Shown piece by piece: positions 37,745-50,000 of a stretch of DNA of 64,000 nt. The translations under genes and the position numbers were made by a program. The stretch is from positions 6,145,501 to 6,209,500 of the forward strand of contig NC_088101.1 in assembly GCF_036370855.1 (NCBI RefSeq). Reading direction: 5' to 3'. The stretch comes from Dromaius novaehollandiae. Taxonomy: Eukaryota; Chordata; Aves; Casuariiformes; Dromaiidae. How positions within the stretch are numbered: the stretch's first letter is position 1; each line of letters starts with the position of its first letter. The notes beneath the pieces are model-generated. The model was not told where the DNA came from and made no database searches. It worked only from the letters and a program-made list of their open reading frames with translations.

Positions 37745-38270
37745 CCTGGCAGCCCCGGCCCGCTCGCAGCCCCAGCCCTGGCTCTCCCCCACGTCCCCTC
37801 CCCCGCGGCCGAGCCCCCCCCACTCCTCAGCTGGGGCTGCCGCCCTCCCCGCCCCCAGCGCCACGCGGGGCGACGGAAGTGGGACGGAGGCACCAGAACG
37901 ACGGCAGCCGCGACAGACCAAACTGAGCTTCTCGCACGCGGCGGCCCGCGCATGCGCCCTGGCACCGCCCCGCCCCCGAGCTCCCGGCTCCGCCCCCACC
38001 CCCGAGAGCGGCCCCGGCCCGGCCCCGCCCCCTCACTCCGGGCCTCAGAGCGGCCCCGGCCCTGGCAACGGCCCCGCCGCGGCCTGTGTCACGAGCCCGC
38101 CGTCCTCGGCCAGGCCGCGCGCGCTGCAGGGGACTTGCCGGCAGTGCGGGGCGACCGGTGGGACGTGCCGGCAGTGCGGGGCGACCGGTGAGTCCCGCTC
38201 CCCCGCCGCGGGACCGGGCTGCCCGTGCCCGGCCCCAGCGCTGCGCCCCCCCCGCACCCGCGGTCCTGCC
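37745..38270. promoter_or_regulatory. CpG island with NRF1 and ETS motifs (left copy)
   Basis: Very CpG-dense. It contains an ETS/GABP-type CGGAAGT at 37,874-37,880, a palindromic NRF1 site GCGCATGCGC at 37,948-37,957 and several CCCCGCCC GC boxes. Such combinations are typical of TATA-less, often bidirectional promoters. A splice donor GTGAGTCC follows GCGACCG near 38,188 on the plus strand, so a plus-strand first exon is possible; it would run antisense to MROH copy A. No downstream exon was identified. Confidence 0.6.
38128..38187. repeat. 29-bp tandem duplication present only in the left copy
   Basis: GTGCCGGCAGTGCGGGGCGA is duplicated in tandem in the left copy (starts near 38,134 and 38,163). 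The right copy has it once (57,749-57,776). It therefore arose or was lost after the 19.3-kb duplication. Confidence 0.85.
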
Positions 38271-38895
38271 ATGCCCCTGGGGAGCAGCCCTGCCCGCTGC
38301 CCCCTCGGGGCCCCTCTCAGTGCCTCCCAGTGTCCCCAGTGACCCCGGAGTCCCCAGGCACCTCCCAGTGCCCCCCAGTAGCCCCAGTGCTCCCCGCACC
38401 CCCACTTGCCCCTCGGTCCCTCTGCTCCCCCTGGGGCCCCTCCCAGCCCTAGTCCTAGTCCCACCCCATCAGCCCTCTCACTCCAGTTCCCCCTGGTCTC
38501 CCCGGGCAACTCTGGGTGCCCCCTCATTTCCCCAGGCACCTCCTGGTATCCCCCAGTGTCCGCAGTATCCCCAAGCACCTCCCAGTGCCCCCAGGGCCCC
38601 AGGCTGCTCCCCCTGCCCCCATCGCCCCCAAGCACCTCCCAGTATCCCCAGGCCCCCCAGTGTCCCATATGCCCCCAGGCACCTCCCAGTGCCCCTCAGT
38701 GTCCCAAGTGGCCCCACTGTCCCCACTTGCCCCTCGGTCCCTCTACTCCCCCTGGGGCCCCTCTCATCCCCAGTCGCACCCCATAGGCCCTACTCACCCC
38801 AGAGCTCCCAGTGCCCCAGGCTGCTCCCACTGCCCCCGTCACCCCCAGGCCCCCCTCACCCCGCTCTCTCCACTCCCCTGTGTCCCCAGGCAGCG
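38271..38895 (+). repeat. C-rich minisatellite-like DNA downstream of MROH copy A
   Basis: Degenerate units of about 10-20 bp built from CCCAGTGTCCCC, CCCCAGGCACCTCCCAGTG and similar. Open frames through it are proline- and serine-rich artefacts. The matching stretch in the right copy is about 57,855-58,475, with small unit-number differences. Confidence 0.7.
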
Positions 38896-38999
38896 CCACA
38901 CTGCACCAAGGCCACATCTGGGGGGTGGCAGGGCCGGGGCCGGCGCAAGACCCCCCACAGAGCCCCACACGGCTGGCACTTTCCCTGCGAGGACGCAGC

Positions 39000-39005
39000 T
39001 TTATT
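39000..39005 (-). terminator. polyadenylation signal AATAAA overlapping the MROH copy A stop
   Basis: TTTATT on the plus strand. The TAA stop of the last exon (39,001-39,003) lies inside AATAAA, so coding sequence and signal overlap. The 3' UTR would be only the short stretch from stop to cleavage site. Confidence 0.8.
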
Positions 39006-42000
39006 GATCTCCTGCCCCGAGCAGCTGGGGGCCCCCGGCGTGGGGCACTGCGGCTGCTGCCCGCCACGCGCGGGGGGCCTCGATGGACCGCCACCTCCAC
39101 CAAGCTGCAACGACACCGACGCCGCGGGGAGGCACCGTGGGCGCCTGGCCGCGATACCACCGGCACCCCGTGGCTCCCGGCCAGGGCGGCTTCCCCAGCA
39201 GCACCCCGGGGCCATGCGAGCCCCACGCACCCCCCAGCTGTTGGCATCCGCGGGGCCTCCGGACACCGCCTTGGCCCATGGGGCAGCAGTGCAGCCACCA
39301 GCACCTACCTCCCGACAGGAACGCCAGGTCCTGCTGTTGCAGCCACGCGGTCGGCACTGTGTCCAGGAGGAGGCCTGGCATGAGGATGCCACTGTCAGGA
39401 CATGGCCACGGCCATCGCCATGGCCCCAACCCCACCTCGACCTCAACCTCGACCCCTGACCCCGACCCGACCCAATGCGGCCGCGAGCAGTGCCAGAACC
39501 CAGCGCTGCCTCTCACCCAGGACGTGGACGGCTGCTGCCTGCGGCGCCACGCAGCTCCCCATGCAGCAGCTCCGGGCTGTGCTCCAGAGCCTCTCCAGCA
39601 GCACGGGGCAGTCTTGGGCCTGGGGCAACACAGGGGCGCAGGAGCTCTTCGCTGGCTCCAAGCGCCCCTCCGTCCCCCCTCCATCCTCCCTCCACCCATG
39701 GCCCAGGCCCACGTGGCCCCCCGGCGCGAGAGCCACAGGGCGGGCGGCCGGCACAGGGACACGGCCCCAGCGCAGTGCTCGCTCACCAGGTGCCTGCAGA
39801 TCTCATCCTGCAGCTCGGCCGCGCTCAGCCCGATGCTTGCGGCGATGCGCTGCCGCACCCTCTTCGACCCCAGAAACGGGGCACACAGGTGCAGGGAGAC
39901 CTTGCACGCCTGGAAAAGAGCACCGGGCCTGCTCATGGGGATGCTGCGCGCCTGTCCCGGAGCTGAGCGAGGAACCTCGCCGCCGCAGCAGCACCAGCCA
40001 AGGCCTGCGGACACGTCGGCAACACGCGCCGGCCAGAGCAGCCCAAGGGCTCTTACGTTGCAGACGGCCGGGGCCGGGTCCCCGAGGTGCAGCACCAGGC
40101 TGGGAAATGCCGCCTCCACCTCTCTGCTGAAAAATGACCTCCTCCGAGAGGCAGAGGAGGCCAGGGCGCCATAGAGGACGAAGGCCGAGCGGCGCAGCAC
40201 CTCTTCCTCCTGCAATGAGAAAGGCCGTTGGGCAGAGGCTGCGAGCGAGGGCGCCGCGCACGAGCCACTTGGCCCCAGCGGGGTGCTGCCCGCGGGGAAC
40301 GGCGGCCCCGCGACGACTCCCGCCTGCCGACAGGAGAACGAGCGACTCCACTCACCGCCCCCCAGAACGCCCGGCTGGCCCTGGAGATCTCTTCAAAGGC
40401 AGAGCCCACGGCCCTCGCCTCCAGCAGCCCCAGCACCTTCGCCAGCACCAGCAGGCTCTCGGCAGCCACCTCTGTGCTGGCCGCGTCCTCCAGGCCTCTG
40501 AGCAGCACCGACACCACGGCCGCCCCGTGCCTCCGCAGCTGCAGAGCGACAGGCGCATGAACTGCTCACTGCTCCCACCTCTCACCGCTGCTCTCCGCTG
40601 CGGCGCCAAGGACGGCACTTGCCGGAGCAAGCCCGAAGCAGACCCCAGCCAAAGGAGCCCCAGCCGGCACCCCGTGTCCCCTTTGCCACCCTGATGATGC
40701 CAGAGCGAGGAGTGCGGCCTCAGCACGGCCCCGCGCCTGCCTCTGCTCCTCTCTCCGGGCTCCTCAAGCCCCCCGGGCAGCTCTCCACTCCGGGCTGCGC
40801 TCAGAGCCCAGGAAAGGCCGCCTCACCTTCGCGGGTGCTCCGCTGGCCGCGTTGCCCAGACCTCTCACGGCCATCTGCCGCACGGTGCTGACGGGATCGC
40901 GCGCTCTCTCCCCCAAGGCCTCTAGGAGCGGCTTCAGCAGCTTCCTCTCCTCCACTAGCTTGTCCTTCATCAGCTGCAATCAAGTCACGTGGCCGCTAGC
41001 ATCGGCCGCGATTCGCGCCGGGCGAGACGCAGGAACCCCTCCGAGCCCCCCCTGCTCTGCTGCTGCCTCACCTCGGCAAAGAAAGCTGTGGCCGTAAGCC
41101 GCAGGTTGGCAGAGGGCGAATCCAGCCAGGGGAAGAGGCTCTGCAGCAGGCGCTGTGGGACGAGCTCTGCGCGGAGCAGCACGCTGCGCACAGAGCACGA
41201 GCAGGCTCGTGACACGCAGTCACGCGGGACGGCCGCAGGCCGCGACTCCCACCTTCTCCCGCTCCCACGCAGACACCGCTCTGCACCTCAGCAGAGCTCC
41301 CAAGTGCGCAGGAAGCTCCCAGCAGCCCTTTCCCCGGGCGCATCCCGGGCTCTCACCTCGCCAGGAGACACACGCCGGTGCTGTGAGCCCGGGGCTCTGC
41401 CAGGGACGCCCACGCTCCCTGCTCCCGGAGCAGCCGCAGCCACCGATTGTCCAGGCACCTCGCCAGCACCAGCTCCAATGCCGCCACAAAAAGGCTGGTG
41501 AAAAAACCCAAAGAAAGCTCCAGGCACAGCAGTTTGGGGGAAGATTTCTCTTCAGCAGAGCCCCGCAACGGCCCCCGGCCGCAACACAGAGTTTATGGGC
41601 AGGAACGACCGTGCTGCGGCCAAATCCCCAGGCGCGCTGCCCTGCAGCGACCAGTCCCACCACCTCACGGAGGCAGCCCAGTGCCAGCGGGACAATTGGG
41701 TGCTCCTGCAAGGCCATGGACCGCACGACCAAAGACCTGGGGCACAGGCCAGCCCTGCCCCTGCCCCTACTCCTGCCACTGCCGCTCCTCACCTGCCCGG
41801 CATGTCAGCGCTCTCCAGGTCCCCAACGGACGGTGCCAGCTCCTCCCCCAGCGTCTCGCTGACCTGCCTCAGAAGGCCGGGAAGCAGGTAGGGAAGCAGG
41901 CGCTGGACCAGTGTCTTCCTCTGCAGCACTGACACCACCTCGCAGAGGGCGTGGGTGATCTGCAGAGAAATCCAACCAAGAGCCACCTGGTAAAACAAGG

Positions 42001-44028
42001 GCTTTTCCCACCAGCCACGGCCCCTGCCAGCCAGGGAGCTTTCACTGTCTCCAATTCTCACTGCAGCGACAGCCTTGCGGCCCAGCAGCAGCAAACTGTC
42101 CCGGCTCCCCACACTGCTAACGCTGTCGCCACCCCGGCACAGCACCCCGCGAGGCTCCACGGGCACTCGCAAAGGGCACAAAACTCCCTTGTGCAGAAGC
42201 ACGAGCTGGAAAGCAGACGTGGAGTGGCACTAATGCCTGGGCCGCTGACCGTACCATGCGAGGCTCCAGGGCAGCCTGGCTGCTGCCCAGCTCCCGAGTG
42301 CAGCACTCGCTCCTGTGGCTGCTCTTTCCCGCTGCCCTTAACTTTTCAGTTAAGCACACCAGGATTTGGCACCCCAGGACGCTTCTCCCCAGGCTCCTCC
42401 ACACCTCCACCATGTCGCTGCAAGGGAACAGATGCTTGCCCGTAAGCCCGCATCCCCGGGTACCTGCGGCACCCTCACGAGAGGCCAAACGCTCCCCTCG
42501 TCTGCATCGGGGATGGCGATGCCCAGGTCCGGACAGGGAAACGAGCCCGTGATCCTGCAGCGCTCGCCTTTCCCGGGGAAAAACCACCTGCTTCCGACCG
42601 GGACCCCCCACGCAGGCACACCCCACGGCTGGGTCTGGCGGCAGAGGGAAGGGCGAGTGCACAGACCTGTCTGTGGGCAGGCACGCCTGGAGGAGGCTGT
42701 CGAGCACCGGCTGTGGGTGAGAGTGGGCCAGGAGGAACACGGCCCGCAGCACAAAGCACCTGCGAGCGCTCTGCCGGGTGCTCCGCAGGCAGGTGTAAAG
42801 GAGGTGCACGAGCCTGGGCACCTGAAAGGAGGAAGGCGACAAAGAATGGCTCGGCACGTCCTTTCCCCGTCTGTCTTCGGGGCCAACAGCCAACAACAGA
42901 GAGCAGCCAAAGGTGAATGCAAAAAACGCCTCTCTCACCTCCTCCTGGAATATTTGCTCTCCGCAATTCCCCAGGAAGGTGAGCGTCCACCGCTCAGCGG
43001 CCCACGCGCACACGGGCCTGGTGCACAGCAGGCTCTCCACAATGCTGCTCATGAAGCCTGAGGCCTGGCCTCGGGGGAAATATTTGCAAACGAGCTGGGG
43101 AGAAATCAGAAACACAAGCGACCACCTCACAGGCTGCTCAGATGCAAAACTCACGTCCTGACAGCAGCACCCACCCACACACACACACGCACACACGCAC
43201 ACGCACACACATACATATTGTGGCCCCCACTCTGCACTCCAGGGGCCAGTTACCTTCGCGATGTTGGTGGAGGTGGCCAGCAGAGACTCAGAGGTGACGG
43301 CACTGAGCCTCTCACGCAGGCGCCTGATCTCGTTGGTCCAGGGCGCCACGTCTGTGTTCTCGGCTGCAGCCAGGAGAAGGAGGAGTCATGTTCGCGGGGA
43401 ACCAACCTCCGGCCACGCGGGTGGATAAGGGAGGACCCAAGGGAGGGTGGCGAAGGCCACGTCAAGCCAGGGCCCCCCAACGTAGCGCAGTGGGTTTGCC
43501 AGCCAGGCGAGGGTCCGGCCGCAGACAGGGACGGTCCCTGGCACTGGGGACACCGTCCTGCCCTCAGCAGCGGGGACAGCTCTGCCCGCTCTCCTCACCT
43601 CCTGTTCGGAGCAGGTGGCCGAGGCAGGTCACTGCCCACCAGCGGGACGCGGCCGACGTGTCGCACGTCAGAGGCCCCAGCAGTCCTGCCAGGGAGCCGA
43701 ACCACTCGCAGGCACGGCCTCGCTGTGGGAGGAAGAGGCAGGCAAAAAGGTCACCGGTAGCCCCGTGGCCGCTCTCCTTCTCCCGGCCTCACTGCCCCCA
43801 AGCCGCAGCTGACCTGGGGGCAAACGAGGGGCTGCCCTGCAGCCCCAGGAGGCCCAAAACCCAGCGCCTGCCCACACAGAGCTCCCTGTGCATGGGGCCC
43901 CCGCTCACCCTGTGCTCGCATCTCTCTTCATAAGAGCCCAGCACCTGCACGCACACCTGCAGGGCCCTCTCCCGCTCGCATGCGTGGGCCGAGGTGAGCC
44001 AGCGCCGCAGGACCTGGCACAGGCAGAC
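39001..44028 (-). CDS. MROH copy A, exons 26-41 (residues 904-1610)
   Basis: Exons: 43909-44028, 43599-43722, 43254-43363, 42939-43094, 42667-42821, 42255-42417, 41793-41959, 41357-41494, 41072-41183, 40827-40973, 40356-40538, 40057-40209, 39787-39909, 39517-39619, 39309-39374, 39001-39104. This part carries the strongest MROH signatures: RALQVCVQVLGSYEE (exon 26), CAWAAERWTLTFLGNCGE (exon 29), MVEVWRSLGRSVLG (exon 31), LARCLDNRWLRLLREQGAW (exon 33) and the exon 34-35 block. Exons 40 and 41 are supported mainly by phase, by matching exons in copies B and C and by the terminal AATAAA. The exon 26 acceptor lacks a good pyrimidine tract. Confidence 0.88.
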
Positions 44029-47000
44029 CTGTCTCACCACGGGCATCCTTCTGCTCGACACCCCTCGCTGGCCCCCTCCCTTCCCAACCCTGCTACCTCC
44101 ACGGCCCCGGTCTCTCCGGGCGACCCGGCCCGTGGCAAGGAGCCCTTCCCCGTGGGGACCTCCCCACTCCGGGCTCCTGCCGTGGGCAGCATTGAGTTGT
44201 GCAGCACCCCTCGCTCACAGCTGCGGCTGGGGAGAAGCTCTGGCTCATCTAGGGGCTCTGCAGGACACTGCAAGCTGCCTGCAAGGAAGCTGCGGCCGAT
44301 GGCAAAAGCCTGGATCCAAACTTTGGGCAAGGGGGCCTGGAACTAGGACCATTCCACTCTCCGCCAATGTGGGCGTTGCACCTAGTTACAGGGAAGCTCC
44401 CCTCCTCAGACCAGCCCCACGGGCACGATCCCCACGGCTCTGCCCCGCTCCGGCAGCGGCAACACTTTCCCTGCCACGCCGAGGACACTCACCTGCACCA
44501 TGTCCTCGAAGCGGATGGGGGCCAGCTCTGCCCAGAGAAGGGCTCCCATGAGCTGGCCCAGCGCTCGCAGGGACGGCGCCTGCACACCCTGACACCAGAA
44601 AGGGGGACTGAGGCCGGGCACCCTGCGGAGACGCCAGCGCAGCCAGCGGCTGCCGGAGCATGGGGTGCCCGGACCTGAGCCCCCACCGAGGGGCAGCTGA
44701 GAAGGGCCAGCGCCTACCGGTGGGCATGAAGCAGCAACCGCCGTCTGCCCTCTCCTGTCCATCTGCTCCGGGCGACGAAGGCACACGATGCCCTGGCAGC
44801 ACTGAGCCAGGAGGTGGCGGTTTTCCTCCCTGCTCAGACGGGGCTTCAGCTTGCTGCCAGCAGAAAAAAGGCACAGAAGACAGAGAGGCCGCTTACTAGC
44901 ACTCTCCAGGCCGAGTCAGAGGACGACTGCCCTTGGCCCCATCGACAGCCCCAAATCCAGCACCCGCAGCCCCAGCCAGACCAGCCAGCTGCGCTGGGAC
45001 ATGCAGTGACTCCCACAGCCCCAGGGACAGACCCTACCTCAACTGCTGCATGGCCACGAGGGCCCGGGGGTGCACCGGGGACTCCTGGGGCTCTTCCTGA
45101 ATCACCTCCTGCAAGTCACAGGCAGGCACACGCAAGGTGGGCAGCGGGCAGGGGTGCCGCAGAGCCTTCCCACCCACCCCGGCCAGGGGCTCTGCTGCCA
45201 GACCCCGCAGGCACCGGCTCCACCACCCCCATGGCTCCCACCAAGGCCCCGCAGGATGACGTGGCAGCTCCCTGCCGCCCGGACACACCACATTCCCCTG
45301 CCACGGCCCCGAGCAGCAGCACCCACGCGCCCCGCCGGCTGGGGATGCAGCTCAGGGCCCTCGGGAGCTTGCGCACTGCCCCAGGAGACCATCGGGCTCT
45401 GCACAAACCTGCCCCACGGCAGAGCCCAAAGCTCCCCTGCGCAACGTCCCCGGCTCTGGGCACTCACCAGCAGGGTCTGCAGCAGCTCCCGCTTGCAGCA
45501 GAGCTCAAACCTGGGGCCGGCGCCTGCAGCCTGGATGGCAAGGCTGATCTCAGTGACGCTCTGCACCAGGGAGAGCTTCAGCTGCGCATCCTGATCCCAG
45601 GGGAGAAAAACACACTTGGAGCTCTTCCAAGGCCCCAGGGCTGAAAGAGCAGCTGGGCTGGGGGGGGTCCGCCTCCAAGCACAGCACAGGGACAACACTG
45701 TGCCCTCCGGGAGCCCCGCGGAACCCAGCTCAGCACCTGCGCCCCACCAAGGAAACCTCTCTCCCCTCCTGGGAAGGAGCCTCCCACGGGGAGGGGAGCA
45801 GCTGCCCAGCTGCCAGCTGGAAAGACCCTGCAGACCCTGGCCCACGGCAGCAGGGCGAGCAGCACTGGTGCTGGCTGTGACGGGAGAGGTGCGCGTGGCA
45901 AGGCCCAGGAGAGGCCGGAGCTGGCGGCACCCGGCCGGCTCTGCCTCGCACCCCGAGCACCCACCTGGCAGCCCTCTCGGTAGAGCTGCAGGACATTCGC
46001 CACCACGTCTCTCTCGACACGGGCGAGCAGCTGCTCCCTGGGGGCGCGCAGCGCCATCCGGCCGTACATCACCAGCAGCGCAGCGCGAGTAGCGCGGGTC
46101 CTTCTTGCCTTGCTCTGCCGGGGGGTCGACGGAGAAGCACCGAGACGTCAGCCCGTGGCCCTGCTGTGCCCGGGACCCCGCGCGCTCCCGAGGCGGGAGC
46201 TGCCCCGCACCCGACCGGCGGCTCAGCTCCCCACACACCTCCCGGCAGCTCCCCGCAACAACACCCCGGGCCCTTTACCTTCTTGCGTTTCAAAGTCCCC
46301 GTGAACTCCTTCACCAAGGACAAGGCCAGCTGGAAGTGGCTCTCGGCACAGCGGGACACAACTGAAACCATGCCCTGCAGCACAGCAGAAACGGGGAGTC
46401 GCTCCAGCCCCAACGCCCAGCCCTGGCTGGCTCCGCTTTCCCCAGGGAAACGGCCGCAAACAGAACAGCAGCAAGGGCTGCAGCAGGGCACGCAGAGCCC
46501 CTCTGTCCCAGGGACATGCAGGGGACACGCGGGAAAGCAGGGCGACACGAGGAAACCTCACCTGCGCCTGCCACAGCTCCAGGAAGTTGGCTGCTTTCAG
46601 GTGCTCCAAGGTCTGCTCCTGCACGTGGTGGAGACACCCACAAGCTGCCAGGGCCGTGCCGAGAGCCTTGTACAGGAACCGCTGCAAGAGAAGAGGCCGA
46701 GCCCTGTCTGTGGTGACAGCCCAGCCTGGCCAGAGAGGGCCAGGCCACACTGGCCCCACTGTGCCAGGACCTGCCGAGGCGCCCATGGCACCGGCCCCAC
46801 AGCAGCCGGTGGCCAGCCCGGCCCCGCCGCCAGCTCAGCACAGAGGGGAGTGCGAGCCCCTTCCTGGGGAAAGAGAGCAGGCAGCAGGGAAACCAGCCCG
46901 CGCGGCAGAGCACCACCGCCAGCCCTCGCCCCGGCCTGAGTGTCCCCGGGCTCTGCCGCCGCAGCCCTCGGGGCGCGCGAGCCACAGCCACGCCATGCAG

Positions 47001-50000
47001 GGAACACACCTTCTCCCAGGACAGGTGGGGAGAGCTGCCCAGCTGCCGGCTCAGCTCCTGGCTCAGGCCCACGGTCCAGGCCTCGCTCGCAATGAGCTCC
47101 AGAGAGGTTTGCAGGAACTAGGGCAGAGTGGGAGATGAAGCAAATGCCCCCCTGCCCTTGGCCGGGGCCTTTTGCTCATCCAAGTGGCCCCGGAGACTGC
47201 CGGGCAGAGCTCCCCCTCGCGACAGCCTGTCTCCTCACCCGCCCCTCTTGCAACCTACCTCTCGCTCTTCCCCTAATGCGCCACTCGAGGCCCCTGGGCT
47301 CGGCACACGCCAGAAGCAGGCGGTGCCACGGCATGGGGCCACGCTGGAGGCCTCTGCCCCAGCCTTCGGCTGCATTTGTGCTCAGCTGTGCCCCACGTGC
47401 CCAGAGCAGCTCCTCTGAGCGGGCAGCACCCACGGCTGGAGCAGGCGCCGGGGGCTTGGGACGTGCCCGCACCGCTCGGTGCCCAAACAGGGAGCCCCCA
47501 GGTTGCTCCCACCACTTTTCCTGCCCCCCGTTTGCCCTATCCAGCAAGGGCCCCCACAGGGACGCTGTACCTTCAGCAGAAGGCTCTCCCACTCGGCCAC
47601 GTCCAGGGAGCTCACTGTTGTTCCTGCAAAGCCCGAGGAAGCAAAGCCCTCGCTGTTATCCCAGTGAGCACCACGGCAGAGCCCGGGTGTCTCCTTTGCA
47701 GTCTGATGCCCCAAAGCCTCAGGCCACCAGGCTGACAAGCGCCCGCGAACCCGGCACCGTTCCCTGCTGCCAGGCTGGGGAGCTGAGGGCATTTTGCTGC
47801 CCCCTCCGCCCCCAGCCTCTCCCTCCCGCCAGCACTTTACCTGCCAGGTGCTGCAGCAGCAGGGGGATGTCTGCGGCCCACTTCGCCCCCACGGCTCCGT
47901 GGATCGTGCCGGGGAGCGCCTGCAGCAGCTGCAGGGCCGCGGCTCCACGGCCACCGCCCGTGTGTGGAGCCACTGCCGCCACCACCTAGGCCAGGGCAGG
48001 AGAGAGATGGGCTCGCTCCTGCCCCAGGAGCTGTGGCTACCCTGCAGGCAGGCAGGTCAGCACTGCCCCGGCTCGCAGCAGGCAGCCAGTGGCTTTGCCC
48101 AGGGACTGCCGTGCCACAGGAGGAGCAGGAGCCCCTGACATGCACCCTGCGACACGCTCCTGCCTCCTCCCGGGGCACCCGGCACCGGCCTCAGCACCAT
48201 CTCTCCTGCCCTCTGCCCTTGCCCCAGCCACAAAAGTTCTTTCCCCGGGGCCCCGCTACTCACCAGCAGGCGAGCCAGCAGGGCCTGGGGAGCTGGCAGA
48301 GCGGCTGTGGGTAGAAAGAAAGGCTGCGTGAGATGCCCAGCCCCACCGGGCCCTGCCCGCCCCATGTCCCAAGCCCTCACGCGGGGCTGAAGGGGACCCC
48401 GGCCGCGCCGCCTCCACGCAGTCCCTGACGGGCTCCCACGCTGAACAGCCGCCGCTGAAGGCAGCCCCAGCACGGCAGGAACCAGCCCCTGGGCCCCGGC
48501 AAGAGCTGGGCGCAGCAGCGCCAGGTGGCTCTGCCCCTGCCCCTGCCCCTGCGCGGGGCTGGCAGGGGACGCAGGCACACGCGCTGCCCTGCGCCCACCC
48601 AGCCTGGCACAGCGCTCCGCGACTTTCTGCTCCCCACCTGGCTCCTCAGACTCCAGGGCCTCAGGCGCCGCCTCCTCTTGCTCCTGCTCTGCCCTGTCCC
48701 GTCTCTCGGCCAGGCTGCGCAGGCAGCGGCAGAGCGGGACCAACATGCCCGTGTACTTGGCTGGCACCACATACCACAGCAGCTTCGGCCACAGGAGCTG
48801 CAGGCAAGAACCAGGCCATTTGGCACACTGGCGTTTCCACCTCTCCGGTCCAGTTCCCCCATCGCTGCCGCATCTCCGGCACCGGCCCAGCCCCTCGGCC
48901 TCGCTCCTTCCCTAACTCAGCAGCTGTGGTCTCGCCCTGCCTTCCTCCTCCACCTTCTCTCCCTCTCGCCCGCTGTCCTTCGCACCCCTTTCCCCCTCCC
49001 AGCACCAGCAAGTCCGGCCCCGCAGAGCTCGCCCCAGCTCTTCTCAGCTGCGCTGGTGGCTAAGGTGGGGGGTCCCAGCGCACAGGTGGAGGACGACTCA
49101 CTTTGGCCACCGCTCCGGCAGAGACATCCAGCGTGCCCAGCACGTGGGCGCACAGGCTCTGAACAGCCCTTTCTTCCCGCGCTTTCACCATGCTAAGGTT
49201 TCCCATTGCCTGCAAGACAGACGCGGGAAACACCCGTCACTGCCCCATCCCAGACCTCGCGATGCATGCGACAGGGAGGCCGCTCCCTCTGGGGCACTGT
49301 GGCCGGCTGCCCTGCTGTGCCGGGCTCCCCGCTGCCAGGGACACCCACGGCAACACGGCACGGCCAGGGCATGGGAGGCAGCCCCGGTGCCACACTCTGC
49401 CCTTACCAGTCTGCCCGAGGCCCGGCTGAACTCGCTGAAGAGGTGCCCCACCACGTCCCACGCCGAGCAGCCCAGGGCACTGGAGCGCAGCAGCTCCCCA
49501 ATGAAATGCAGCACTGCCCTCCTCACCTGCAGTCACGGGAGGCTGCAGTCACGACCCGGCCCAAAGCCCAGCGGAGCTGCCTTCGCCGTGCTGCAGCCCT
49601 TCTGGCCGGGCCGCGCAGCAGCAGCCCTCACTCCCTGGCCGCCACCGGCCTCCAGCCCCGGGCCCTGCCTTGGCCTGTGGCTATGGCCTCGCCAGGCTCT
49701 GCCCGGGAAAAGGGCTGCTCTGCCCCGGTGGCAGCACCAGCCCTGCCCAAACCAGCTCACCTGGGCCGCGCGGTCATGGCACACGGACTGCACCAGCTTC
49801 GCAAACAGGGGCAGCTTCTCCCTCGTGTCTGGGGCTGCAGGAGACAAGGAGAGGTGGGTGCTGAGGCCAAGCCCCCGTTCCTGCAGGGATTCGTCACAGC
49901 TCCCCGGCTTTCCATACACAAGCGGGACAGAAAAGCAGGGCCAGACTGCGCGTCAGAAGCAGCAGCAGCATCCCAAGAGGACGCCATTTTTCCGGCCTGC

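Larger units (their letters stand above)
37527..44426. repeat. large tandem duplication, left copy (in-window match to 56,819-64,000)
   Basis: From 37,527 onward the sequence aligns with 56,819 onward to the window end, about 99% identical over the gene part. The offset starts at 19,292, shifts to about 19,618 because of a 325-bp length difference near 37,745, and settles at about 19,574-19,588. The unit is therefore about 19.3 kb and spans the whole of MROH copy A plus its upstream flank. The match is cut by the window edge, so the true extent is unknown. Confidence 0.95.

Noticed and set aside
38086-39459. Long proline-rich plus-strand frames beyond and across the MROH 3' end (also at 57,994-59,037)
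   Set aside because: They follow C-rich minisatellite units and antisense MROH exons; not preserved as a unit between the two copies because of length changes.
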